A DNA stretch of 64,000 nt, taken from the NCBI GenBank assembly GCA_026874595.1, contig CM049309.1, positions 614,501 to 678,500 on the forward strand. The letters run 5' to 3'. The DNA comes from Sipunculus nudus. Its lineage: Eukaryota; Annelida; Sipuncula; Golfingiida; Sipunculidae. The translations under genes and the position numbers were made by a program. Positions 15,446 to 27,540 of the stretch are shown here, piece by piece (position 1 is the stretch's first letter; the number at the start of each line of letters is the position of its first letter). The notes under the pieces are model-generated. The model was not told where the DNA came from. It did no database searches and saw only the letters and a list, made by a program, of their open reading frames with translations.

Positions 15446-18400
15446 AAGCATTTGATTATGTATGAATGAAAGTCCAAAACCATTTGATTATGTATAAATC
15501 AAAGTCCAAAACCATTTGATAATGTATAAATCAAAGTGCAAAAGCGCTTGATTATGTATAAATGATAGTCGTAAAGCATTTGATTATGTATGAATCAACG
15601 TCCAAAACATTTGATCATGTATAAATCAAAGTCCAAAAGCATTTGTATAAATCAAAGTCCAAAAGCGCTTGATTATGTATAAATCAAATTCAAAAAGCGC
15701 TTGATTATGTATAAATCAAAGTGCAAAAGCATTTGGTTATGTATAAATCAAAGTCCAAAAGCATTTGATTATGTATAAATCAAAGTCAAAAAGCATTTGA
15801 TTATGTATAAATCAAAGTCCAATAGCATTTGATTATGTATAAATCAAAGTCCAAAAGCATTTGATTATGTGTAAATCAAAGTCCAAATCCATTTGATTAT
15901 GTATAAATCAAAGTCCAAAAGCATTTGAGTATGTATAAGTGAAAGTCCAAAAGCATTTGATTATGTATAAATCAAAGTCCAAAAGCATTTGATTATGTAT
16001 AAATCAAAGTCCAAAAGCATTTGATTATGTATGAATCAAAGTCCAAAACCATTTGATTATGTATAAATCAAAGTCCAAAAGCATTTGGTTATGTATAAAT
16101 CAAAGTCCAAAACCATTTGATTATATATAAATCAAAGTCCAAAAGCATTTGATAATGTATAAATCAAATTGCAAAAGCGCTTTATTATGTATAAATCAAA
16201 GTCGTAAAGCATTTGATTATGTATAAATCAAGGTCCAAAAGCGCTTGATTATGTATAAATCAAAGTCCAAAAGCGCTTGATTATGTATAAATCAAAGTCC
16301 AAGAGCATTTGATTATGTATAAATCAAAGTCCAAAAGCATTTGATTATGTATAAATCAAAATCCAAAAGCATTTGATTATGTATAAATCAAAGTCCAAAA
16401 GTATTTGATTATGTATAAATCAAAGTCCAAAACCATTTGATTATGTATAAATCAACGTCCAAAACCATTTGATTATGTATAAATCAAATTGCAAAAGCGC
16501 TTTAATATGTATAAATGAAAGTGGTAAAGCATTTGATTATGTATAAATCAAAGTCGAAAAACGCTTGATTATGTATAAATCAAAGTCGTCAAGAATTTGA
16601 TTATGTATAAATCAAAGTCCAAACGCATTTGATTATGTATAAATCAAAGTCCAATAGCATTTGATTATGTATGAATCAAAGTCCAAAAGCATTTGATTAT
16701 GTATAAATCAAAGTCCAAAAGCATTTGATTATGTATGAATGAAAGTCCAAAACCATTTGATTATGTATAAATCAAAGTCCAAAACCATTTGATAATGTAT
16801 AAATCAAATTGCAAAAGCGCTTGATTATGTATAAATCAAATTCCAAAAGCGCTTGATTATGTATAAATCAAAGTCCAAAAGCATTTGGTTATGTATAAAT
16901 CAAAGTCCAAAAGCATTTGATTATGTATAAATCAAAGTCCAAAAGCATTTGATTATGTATAAATCAAAGTCCAATAGCATTTGATTATGTATAAATCAAA
17001 GTCCAAAAGCATTTGATTATGTATAAATCAAAGTCCAAATCCATTTGATTATGTATAAATCAAAGTCCAAAAGCATTTGAGTATGTATAAGTGAAAGTCC
17101 AAAAGCATTTGATTATGTATAAATCAAAGTCCAAAAGCATTTGATTATGTATAAATCAAAGTCCAAACGCATTTGATTATGTGTAAATCAAAGTCCAAAA
17201 GCATTTGATTATGTATGAATCAAAGTCCAAAACCATTTGATTATGTATAAATCAAAGTCCAAAAGCATTTGGTTATGTATAAATCAAAGTCCAAAACCGT
17301 TTGATTATATATAAATCAAAGTCCAAAAGCATTTGATAATGTATAAATCAAAGTAAAAAACCATTTGATCATGTATAAATCAAAGTCCAAAAAGCGCTTG
17401 ATTATGTATAAATCAAAGTCCAATAGCATTTGATTATGTATAAATCAAAGTCCAAAAGCGCTTGATTATGTATAAATCAAATTCCAAAAGCGCTTGATTA
17501 TGTATAAATGAAAGTCCAAAAGCATTTGATTATGTATAAATCAAATTCCAAAAGCGCTTGATTATGTATAAATCAAAGTCCAAAAGCATTTGATTATGTA
17601 TGAATGAAAGTCCAAAACCATTTGATTATGTATAAATCAAAGTCCAAAACCATTTGATAATGTATAAATCAAAGTGCAAAAGCGCTTGATTATGTATAAA
17701 TGATAGTCGTAAAGCATTTGATTATGTATGAATCAACGTCCAAAACATTTGATCATGTATAAATCAAAGTCCAAAAGCATTTGTATAAATCAAAGTCCAA
17801 AAGCGCTTGATTATGTATAAATCAAATTCAAAAAGCGCTTGATTATGTATAAATCAAAGTGCAAAAGCATTTGGTTATGTATAAATCAAAGTCCAAAAGC
17901 ATTTGATTATGTATAAATCAAAGTCAAAAAGCATTTGATTATGTATAAATCAAAGTCCAATAGCATTTGATTATGTATAAATCAAAGTCCAAAAGCATTT
18001 GATTATGTGTAAATCAAAGTCCAAATCCATTTGATTATGTATAAATCAAAGTCCAAAAGCATTTGAGTATGTATAAGTGAAAGTCCAAAAGCATTTGATT
18101 ATGTATAAATCAAAGTCCAAAAGCATTTGATTATGTATAAATCAAAGTCCAAAAGCATTTGATTATGTATGAATCAAAGTCCAAAACCATTTGATTATGT
18201 ATAAATCAAAGTCCAAAAGCATTTGGTTATGTATAAATCAAAGTCCAAAACCATTTGATTATATATAAATCAAAGTCCAAAAGCATTTGATAATGTATAA
18301 ATCAAATTGCAAAAGCGCTTTATTATGTATAAATCAAAGTCGTAAAGCATTTGATTATGTATAAATCAAGGTCCAAAAGCGCTTGATTATGTATAAATCA

Positions 18401-18870
18401 AAGTCCAAAAGCGCTTGATTATGTATAAATCAAAGTCCAAAAGCATTTGATTATGTATAAATCAAAGTCCAAAAGCATTTGATTATGTATAAATCAAAAT
18501 CCAAAAGCATTTGATTATGTATAAATCAAAGTCCAAAAGTATTTGATTATGTATAAATCAAAGTCCAAAACCATTTGATTATGTATAAATCAACGTCCAA
18601 AACCATTTGATTATGTATAAATCAAATTGCAAAAGCGCTTTAATATGTATAAATGAAAGTGGTAAAGCATTTGATTATGTATAAATCAAAGTCGAAAAAC
18701 GCTTGATTATGTAAAAATCAAAGTCGTCAAGAATTTGATTATGTATAAATCAAAGTCCAAACGCATTTGATTATGTATGAATCAAAGTCCAAAAGCATTT
18801 GATTATGTATAAATCAAAGTCCAAAAGCATTTGATTATGTATGAATGAAAGTCCAAAACCATTTGATTAT
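15446..18870 (+). repeat. Satellite sub-block duplicated at 2,138-bp offset
   Basis: Landmarks repeat at 2,138 bp: 'cgtccaaaacatttgatcat' at about 15,599 and 17,737, and the unique 'aagaatttg' at 16,591 and 18,729. The second copy has private changes such as 'gtaaaaatc' near 18,713, so the copies have drifted slightly. The first copy holds one extra monomer near 16,640-16,670 and is followed by further related units. Confidence 0.8.
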
Positions 18871-19699
18871 GTATAAATCAAAGTCCAAAACCATTTGATA
18901 ATGTATAAATCAAAGTGCAAAAGCGCTTGATTATGTATAAATGATAGTCGTAAAGCATTTGATTATGTATGAATCAACGTCCAAAAGCATTTGATCATGT
19001 ATAAATCAAAGTCCAAAAGCATTTGTATAAATCAAAGTCCAAAAGCGCTTGATTATGTATAAATCAAATTCCAAAAGCGCTTGATTATGTATAAATCAAA
19101 GTCCAAAAGCATTTGGTTATGTATAAATCAAAGTCCAAAAGCATTTGATTATGTATAAATCAAAGTCCAAAAGCATTTGATTATGTATAAATCAAAGTCC
19201 AATAGCATTTGATTATGTATAAATCAAAGTCCAAAAGCATTTGATTATGTATAAATCAAAGTCCAAATCCATTTGATTATGTATAAATCAAAGTCCAAAA
19301 GCATTTGAGTATGTATAAGTGAAAGTCCAAAAGCATTTGATTATGTATAAATCAAAATCCAAAAGCCTTTGATTATGTATAAATCAAAGTCCAAAAGTAT
19401 TTGATTATGTATAAATCAAATTCCAAAAGCGCTTGATTATGTATAAATCAAAGTCCAAAAGCATTTGGTTATGTATAAATCAAAGTCCAAAAGCATTTGG
19501 TTATGTATAAATCAAAGTCCAAAACCATTTGATTATGTATAAATCAACGTCAAAAAACATTTGATTATGTATAAATCAAAGTCCAAAAGCGCTTGATCAT
19601 GTATAAATCAAAGTCCAAAAGCGCTTGATTATGTATAAATCAAAGTCCAAAAGCATTTGATTATGTATAAATCAAAGTCCAAAAGCATTTGAGTATGTA

Positions 19700-22600
19700 T
19701 AAGTGAAAGTCCAAAAGCATTTGATTATGTATAAATCAAAGTCCAAAAGCGCTTGATTATGTATAAATCAAAGTCGTAAAGCATTTGATTATGTATAAAT
19801 CAAAGTCCAATAGCATTTGATTATGTATAAATCAAAGTCCAAACGCATTTGATTATGTATAAATCAAAGTCCTATAGCATTTGATTATGTATAAATCAAA
19901 GTCCAAAAGCATTTGATTATGTATAAATCAAAGTCCAAAACCATTTGATTATGTATAAATCAAAGTCCAAAACCATTTGATAATGTATAAATCAAAGTGC
20001 AAAAGCGCTTGATTATGTATAAATGAAAGTCGTAAAGCATTTATTATGTATAAATCAAAGTCCAAAAGTATTTGATTATGTAAAAATCAAAGTCCAAAAC
20101 CATTTGATTATGTATAAATCAACGTCCAAAACCATTTGATTATGTATAAATCAAATTGCAAAAGCGCTTTATTATGTATAAATGAAAGTGGTAAAGCATT
20201 TGATTATGTATAAATCAAAGTCGAAAAACGCTTGATTATGTATAAATCAAAGTCGTCAAGCATTTGATTATGTATGAATGAAAGTCCAAAACCATTTGAT
20301 TATGTATAAATCAAAGTCCAAAACCATTTGATAATGTATAAATCAAAGTGCAAAAGCGCTTGATTATGTATAAATGATAGTCGTAAAGCATTTGATTATG
20401 TATGAATCAACGTCCAAAAGCATTTGATCATGTATAAATCAAAGTCCAAAAGCATTTGTATAAATCAAAGTCCAAAAGCGCTTGATTATGTATAAATCAA
20501 ATTCCAAAAGCGCTTGATTATGTATAAATCAAAGTCCAAAAGCATTTGGTTATGTATAAATCAAAGTCCAAAAGCATTTGATTATGTATAAATCAAAGTC
20601 CAAAAGCATTTGATTATGTATAAATCAAAGTCCAATAGCATTTGATTATGTATAAATCAAAGTCCAAAAGCGCTTGATTATGTATAAATCAAAGTCCAAA
20701 AGCATTTGTATAAATCAAAGTCCAAAAGCGCTTGATTATGTATAAATCAAATTCCAAAAGCGCTTGATTATGTATAAATCAAAGTCCAAAAGCATTTGAT
20801 TATGTATAAATCAAAGTCCAAAAGCATTTGAGTATGTATAAATCAAAGTCCAAAAGCATTTGAGTATGTATAAGTGAAAGTCCAAAAGTATTTGATTATG
20901 TATAAATCAAAGTCCAAAAGCATTTGATTATGTATAAATCAAAATCCAAAAGCCTTTGATTATGTATAAATCAAAGTCCAAAAGTATTTGATTATGTATA
21001 AATCAAATTCCAAAAGCGCTTGATTATGTATAAATCAAAGTCCAAAAGCATTTGGTTATGTATAAATCAAAGTCCAAAAGCATTTGGTTATGTATAAATC
21101 AAAGTCCAAAACCATTTGATTATGTATAAATCAACGTCAAAAAACATTTGATTATGTATAAATCAAAGTCCAAAAGCGCTTGATTATGTATAAATCAAAG
21201 TCCAAAAGCGCTTGATTATGTATAAATCAAAGTCCAAAAGCATTTGATTATGTATAAATCAAAGTCCAAAAGCATTTGAGTATGTATAAGTGAAAGTCCA
21301 AAAGCATTTGATTATGAAAAAATCAAAGTCCAAAAGCGCTTGATTATGTATAAATCAAAGTCGTAAAGCATTTGATCATGTATAAATCAAAGTCCAATAG
21401 CATTTGATTATGTATAAATCAAAGTCCAAACGCATTTGATTATGTATAAATCAAAGTCCTATAGCATTTGATTATGTATAAATCAAAGTCCAAAAGCATT
21501 TGATTATGTATAAATCAAAGTCCAAAACCATTTGATTATGTATAAATCAAAGTCCAAAACCATTTGATAATGTATAAATCAAAGTGCAAAAGCGCTTGAT
21601 TATGTATAAATGAAAGTCGTAAAGCATTTATTATGTATAAATCAAAGTCCAAAAGTATTTGATTATGTATAAATCAAAGTCCAAAACCATTTGATTATGT
21701 ATAAATCAACGTCCAAAACCATTTGATTATGTATAAATCAAATTGCAAAAGCGCTTTATTATGTATAAATGAAAGTGGTAAAGCATTTGATTATGTATAA
21801 ATCAAAGTCGAAAAACGCTTGATTATGTATAAATCAAAGTCGTCAAGCATTTGATTATGTATGAATGAAAGTCCAAAACCATTTGATTATGTATAAATCA
21901 AAGTCCAAAACCATTTGATAATGTATAAATCAAAGTGCAAAAGCGCTTGATTATGTATAAATGATAGTCGTAAAGCATTTGATTATGTATGAATCAACGT
22001 CCAAAAGCATTTGATCATGTATAAATCAAAGTCCAAAAGCATTTGTATAAATCAAAGTCCAAAAGCGCTTGATTATGTATAAATCAAATTCCAAAAGCGC
22101 TTGATTATGTATAAATCAAAGTCCAAAAGCATTTGGTTATGTATAAATCAAAGTCCAAAAGCATTTGATTATGTATAAATCAAAGTCCAAAAGCATTTGA
22201 TTATGTATAAATCAAAGTCCAATAGCATTTGATTATGTATAAATCAAAGTCCAAAAGCATTTGATTATGTATAAATCAAAGTCCAAATCCATTTGATTAT
22301 GTATAAATCAAAGTCCAAAAGCATTTGAGTATGTATAAGTGAAAGTCCAAAAGCATTTGATTATGTATAAATCAAAGTCCAAAAGCATTTGATTATGTAT
22401 AAATCAAAATCCAAAAGCCTTTGATTATGTATAAATCAAAGTCCAAAAGTATTTGATTATGTATAAATCAAATTCCAAAAGCGCTTGATTATGTATAAAT
22501 CAAAGTCCAAAAGCATTTGGTTATGTATAAATCAAAGTCCAAAAGCATTTGGTTATGTATAAATCAAAGTCCAAAACCATTTGATTATGTATAAATCAAC

Positions 22601-23060
22601 GTCAAAAAACATTTGATTATGTATAAATCAAAGTCCAAAAGCGCTTGATTATGTATAAATCAAAGTCCAAAAGCGCTTGATTATGTATAAATCAAAGTCC
22701 AAAAGCATTTGATTATGTATAAATCAAAGTCCAAAAGCATTTGAGTATGTATAAGTGAAAGTCCAAAAGCATTTGATTATGTATAAATCAAAGTCCAAAA
22801 GCGCTTGATTATGTATAAATCAAAGTCGTAAAGCATTTGATTATGTATAAATCAAAGTCCAATAGCATTTGATTATGTATAAATCAAAGTCCAAACGCAT
22901 TTGATTATGTATAAATCAAAGTCCTATAGCATTTGATTATGTATAAATCAAAGTCCAAAAGCATTTGATTATGTATAAATCAAAGTCCAAAACCATTTGA
23001 TTATGTATAAATCAAAGTCCAAAACCATTTGATAATGTATAAATCAAAGTGCAAAAGCGC
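19700..23060 (+). repeat. Satellite sub-blocks at about 1,587- and 1,465-bp offsets
   Basis: The rare monomer 'gtcctatagc' occurs at 19,869, 21,456 and 22,921, giving offsets of 1,587 and 1,465 bp. The short monomer 'gcatttattatg' and the following 'aaaagtattt' also recur at about 1,587 bp (near 20,035 and 21,622). Private variants mark individual copies, for example 'gattatgaaaaaatc' near 21,312 and 'gtaaaaatc' near 20,081. This part of the array has a different higher-order length from its left half, so several independent amplification events built the array. Confidence 0.75.
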
Positions 23061-25671
23061 TTGATTATGTATAAATGAAAGTCGTAAAGCATTTATTATG
23101 TATAAATCAAAGTCCAAAAGCGCTTGATTATGTATAAATCAAAGTCGTAAAACATTTGATTATGTATAAATCAAAGTCCAAAAGCATTTGAGTATGTATA
23201 AGTGAAAGTCCAAAAGCATTTGATTATGTATAAATCAAAGTCCAAAAGCATTTGATTATGTATAAATCAAAGTCCAAAAGTATTTGATTATGTATAAATC
23301 AAAATCCAAAACCATTTGATTATGTATGAATCAAAGTCCAAAAGCATTTGATTATGCATAAATCAAATTGCAAAAGCGCTTTATTATGTATAAATCAAAG
23401 TCGTAAAGCATTTGATTATGTATAAATCAAGGTCCAAAAGCGCTTGATTATGTATAAATCAAAGTCCAAAAGCGCTTGATTATGTATAAATCAAAGTCCA
23501 AAAGCATTTGATTATGTATAAATCAAAGTCCAAAAGCATTTGATTATGTATAAATCAAAATCCAAAAGCATTTGATTATGTATAAATCAAAGTCCAAAAG
23601 TATTTGATTATGTATAAATCAAAGTCCAAAACCATTTGATTATGTATAAATCAACGTCCAAAACCATTTGATTATGTATAAATCAAATTGCAAAAGCGCT
23701 TTATTATGTATAAATGAAAGTGGTAAAGCATTTGATTATGTATAAATCAAAGTCGAAAAACGCTTGATTATGTATAAATCAAAGTCGTCAAGTATTTGAT
23801 TATGTATAAATCAAAGTCCAAACGCATTTGTTTATGTATGAATCAAAGTCCAAAAGCATTTGATTATGTATAAATCAAAGTCCAAAAGCATTTGATTATG
23901 TATGAATGAAAGTCCAAAACCATTTGATTATGTATAAATCAAAGTCCAAAACCATTTGATAATGTATAAATCAAAGTGCAAAAGCGCTTGATTATGTATA
24001 AATGATAGTCGTAAAGCATTTGATTATGTATGAATCAACGTCCAAAAGCATTTGATCATGTATAAATCAAAGTCCAAAAGCATTTGTATAAATCAAAGTC
24101 CAAAAGCGCTTGATTATGTATAAATCAAATTCCAAAAGCGCTTGATTATGTATAAATCAAAGTCCAAAAGCATTTGGTTATGTATAAATCAAAGTCCAAA
24201 AGCATTTGATTATGTATAAATCAAAGTCCAAAAGCATTTGATTATGTATAAATCAAAGTCCAATAGCATTTGATTATGTATAAATCAAAGTCCAAAAGCA
24301 TTTGATTATGTATAAATCAAAGTCCAAATCCATTTGATTATGTATAAATCAAAGTCCAAAAGCATTTGAGTATGTATAAGTGAAAGTCCAAAAGCATTTG
24401 ATTATGTATAAATCAAAGTCCAAAAGTATTTGATTATGTATAAATCAAATTCCAAAAGCGCTTGATTATGTATAAATCAAAGTCCAAAAGCATTTGGTTA
24501 TGTATAAATCAAAGTCCAAAACCATTTGATTATGTATAAATCAACGTCAAAAAACATTTGATTATGTATAAATCAAAGTCCAAAAGCGCTTGATTATGTA
24601 TAAATCAAAGTCCAAAAGCGCTTGATTATGTATAAATCAAAGTCCAAAAGCATTTGATTATGTATAAATCAAAGTCCAAAAGCATTTGAGTATGTATAAG
24701 TGAAAGTCCAAAAGCATTTGATTATGTATAAATCAAAGTCCAAAAGCATATGATTATGTATAAATCAAAGTCCAATAGCATTTGATTTTGTATAAATCAA
24801 AGTCCAAACGCATTTGATTATGTATAAATCAAAGACCAAAAGCATTTGATTATGTATAAATCAAAGTCCAAAAGCATTTGATTATGTATGAATCAAAGTC
24901 CAAAACCATTTGATTATGTATAAATCAAAGTCCAAAAACATTTGATAATGTATAAATCAAAGTGCAAAAGCGCTTGATTATGTATAAATGAAAGTCGTAA
25001 AGCATTTGATTATGTATAAATCAACGTCCAAAAGCATTTGATCATGTATAAATCAAAGTCCAAAAAGCGCTTGATTATGTATAAATCAAAGTCCAATAGC
25101 ATTTGATTATGTATAAATCAAAGTCCAAAAGCATTTGTATAAATCAAAGTCCAAAAGCGCTTGATTATGTATAAATCAAATTCCAAAAGCGCTTGATTCT
25201 ATATAAATCAAAGTCCAAAAGCATTTGGTTATGTATAAATCAAAGTCCAAAACCATTTGATTATGTATAAATCAAAGTCCAAAAGCATTTGATTATGTAT
25301 AAATCAAAGTCCAATAGCATTTGATTATGTATAAATCAAAGTCCAAAAGCATTTGTATAAATCAAAGTCCAAAAGCGCTTGATTATGTATAAATCAAATT
25401 CTTAAAGCGCTTGATTCTATATAAATCAAAGTCCAAAAGCATTTGGTTATGTATAAATCAAAGTCCAAAACCATTTGATTATGTATAAATCAAAGTCCAA
25501 AAGCATTTGATTATGTATAAATCAAAGTGCAAAAGCATTTGATTATGTATAAATCAAAACCCAAAAGCATTTGATTATGTATAAATCAAAGTTCAAAAGC
25601 ATTTGATTGTATATAAACCAAAGTTTAAAAGCGCTTGATCATGTATAAATGAAAGTCCAAAAGCGCTTGAT

Positions 25672-26202
25672 GGATGGTACTAATCAGTTCATAGACGTGG
25701 AAGTTTAAAAAAATCTTAACAAGTATTTGCAACTGGCTGCCAATTACAAAAGTTCAGTATTGGCCCTGAGCGGTAATGAACAGTCGAAACATAAATTCAT
25801 ATTAACTACTGCAGAGGTGCTCCTTCTGGTTAAAAAAAGGCCAAAATGCGCAGTTTCCCGCGTCTGCTGTCATTTATGTTACGTTACCTTTGACACTAAT
25901 TTAAATAACAACACCGAGGCCACCTGTGTCACTTATAACAAGTACCTGACACGGTCGGTTGCGCGCAAAACAAAACAGAAGCGGGTAAACAACGTGATAA
26001 TATAAGAAAATACACCACGTCAGGGCCTGTCATTTAACCTATGAAACTTGTGTCAGTATAAAATTACGGCCTTTTGTTTTCATGCTATTTTTGTGATATA
26101 AAACTGGTTCATCACTTTCCATGTGTTGATGTTATCAAAATACTTTCATTTGCTAACGTTATACACATTTTTAGACTCATGTAAAGTTACAAGTGTTACA
26201 TA
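25672..26202. other. Non-repetitive spacer next to the satellite; no gene seen
   Basis: Sequence complexity becomes ordinary immediately after the last satellite monomer. A 92-codon open frame on the plus strand (25,727-26,005) has no recognisable domain, low-complexity start context and no splice evidence, so it is not called as a gene. No RNA gene or repeat is visible here. Confidence 0.5.
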
Positions 26203-26268
26203 GCAACGCCGGGGGTACAACCTTGGTCGTCAGTTGAGAGAGCCGAGCGTTTTACCACTCGACCGTCC
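26203..26268 (-). mobile_element. tRNA-derived SINE head (RNA polymerase III promoter remnant)
   Basis: Read on the minus strand, the segment starts 'ggacggtcgagtggtaaaac' and reaches 'aaggttgtacccccgg' about 40 nt later. The first part matches the A-box region of Ser/Leu-type tRNAs (GGTCGAGTGGTAAAACG). The second sits where the B box (GGTTCGANTCC) belongs but has lost several bases. It has no acceptor stem or anticodon arm, so it is a retroposon head rather than a working tRNA gene. The body downstream on the minus strand (below 26,200) is not recognisable to me. Confidence 0.55.
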
Positions 26269-26458
26269 TTTTCGTTTCATTGAAAGAGACATAGTGTTCA
26301 AATACTTAAAATAAACATATATATTAAATGTCAGCACAATAGTCAACAAATATGTTTTACTATTCGATGTGCTGGTGGAAAAGGCAATTTTAGCACTATT
26401 TCAATACCAGCAAAACCAGATTTCATTCACAGACTCATAATACAGACTTGAAACCCGT

Positions 26459-26840
26459 TTCAATGAATTTCTCGACCACAAAAACATAGACACAGTGCAC
26501 TTGCAATGCATGTTAACACAAATATGACCTGATGTATTGGTATTTTCTGATTCGGTGGCCATCTTTGTCGCCATCTTTGATTTTTATCAAGATAGGGTGA
26601 ATTCCGCTTGGTCCCATATCTGTAAATATTGGGTACGGTCTCATACGGTCTCATTGAATTTCTCAGCCCAAATAACATAGAAATAGAGTACCTGCAATGC
26701 TTTCTAGGGACATTATAACTCAAGTTATAGACATTTTTTAAATTTGGCGACCACTCTTGGCCGCCGTCTTGGATTTTTACCTAGATAATTTATTTTCACC
26801 TTGGCCCCATATCTGAAATTTAATATTTAGCTCCAAAGAA
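26459..26840. repeat. Diverged tandem duplication, offset about 190 bp
   Basis: The motif 'tgaatttctc' followed by 'acatag' and 'tgcaatgc' occurs at 26,464 and again at 26,654. Each is followed by a 'ggc(g)gccatctt...gatttttac/tc' block and a 'ttggtcccatatctg' block (26,611 and about 26,804). The two copies are clearly related but have many substitutions, so the duplication is old. An 87-codon minus-strand open frame overlaps it and is considered incidental. Confidence 0.7.
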
Positions 26841-27196
26841 CCCTTTTGCCAACTTTCATGCTTCTTTCCTATTTCGCACACTTCTTCCAAATATGGGAGA
26901 TTAACCACTAGACAAGTAATTCTTGTGTGGCTTGAGGCCCATATCTTCGGCGCCCGATATGTCCCTATATACCAATCCCGTCATTCTCTATAGGATGGTT
27001 TATTTCGCCGGTCACTGAGCAGAAAAATGTAGAAAATGATCTAGGACCGTTTATTTCGCAACACGGTTTGTTTCGCTCGGCCTTAAATTGCTAATTTATT
27101 TCTCTTTCTTTCTTGTTCTTTGTTTCCTCGGAGTATTATCTTTACCACAAGGGACTTGGTGACTGACGGAGGCGACGCCTGTATTTTGCGCATTCT
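26841..27196. other. Spacer before the 66-bp satellite; no gene seen
   Basis: This is ordinary-complexity sequence. The phrase 'gtttatttcgc' or a close variant appears three times between about 26,998 and 27,075 ('ggtttatttcgccgg', 'ccgtttatttcgcaac', 'ggtttgtttcgctcgg'), so there is weak short-period repetition. No coding or RNA feature can be supported. Confidence 0.5.
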
Positions 27197-27540
27197 AAGG
27201 ATCACGGACAGATCATTTTTTTATTAACTCTCCCCCCGTCGGACGGGGAGGCCTATAGGGGTAAGGATCACGGACAGATCAGTTTTTGATTAACTCCCCC
27301 CCCCCCCCCCCGTCGGACGGGGAGGCCTATAGGGGTAAGGATCACGGACAGATCAGTTTTTGATTAACTCTCCCCCCGTCGGACGGGGAGGCCTATAGGG
27401 GTAAGGATCACGGACAGATCAGTTTTTGATTAACTCTCCCCCCGTCGGACGGGGAGGCCTATAGGGGTAAGGATCACGGACAGATCAGTTTTTGATTAAC
27501 TCTCCCCCCGTCGGACGGGGAGGCCTATAGGGGTAAGGAT

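Larger units (their letters stand above)
1..25671. repeat. 32-bp satellite DNA, about 800 tandem monomers with higher-order structure
   Basis: A head-to-tail array fills the first 40 percent of the window without interruption and continues beyond the left edge. A reference monomer is positions 63-94. Within it, TTTGATT (monomer bases 8-14) and AATCAAA (22-28) form a 7-bp inverted repeat around the loop ATGTATA. Recurring variants include 'gcgctt' for 'gcattt', 'ccattt', 'gtaaagcattt', 'gagtatgtataagtgaaa', a 6-bp-deleted form 'gcatttgtataaatc', and a 1-bp-deleted 'gcatttattatg'. The 32-bp period is not a multiple of three and the monomer carries stops, so no long frame exists. The right edge (25,540-25,671) decays into mutated monomers ('gattgtatataaacc', 'gatcatgtataaatg') before the unique 'gatggatggtac', as expected at a satellite border. 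No genes, insertions or mobile elements interrupt it. The centromeric or subtelomeric role is unknown. Confidence 0.97.

Noticed and set aside
1-25671. CRISPR array
   Set aside because: The repeats are 32 bp and numerous, but they are directly contiguous with no unique spacers, and no cas genes or prokaryotic context exist. It is satellite DNA.
26203-26268. Functional tRNA gene
   Set aside because: The A box is good, but the B box is degenerate and no acceptor or anticodon stem can be folded; it is better explained as a SINE head.
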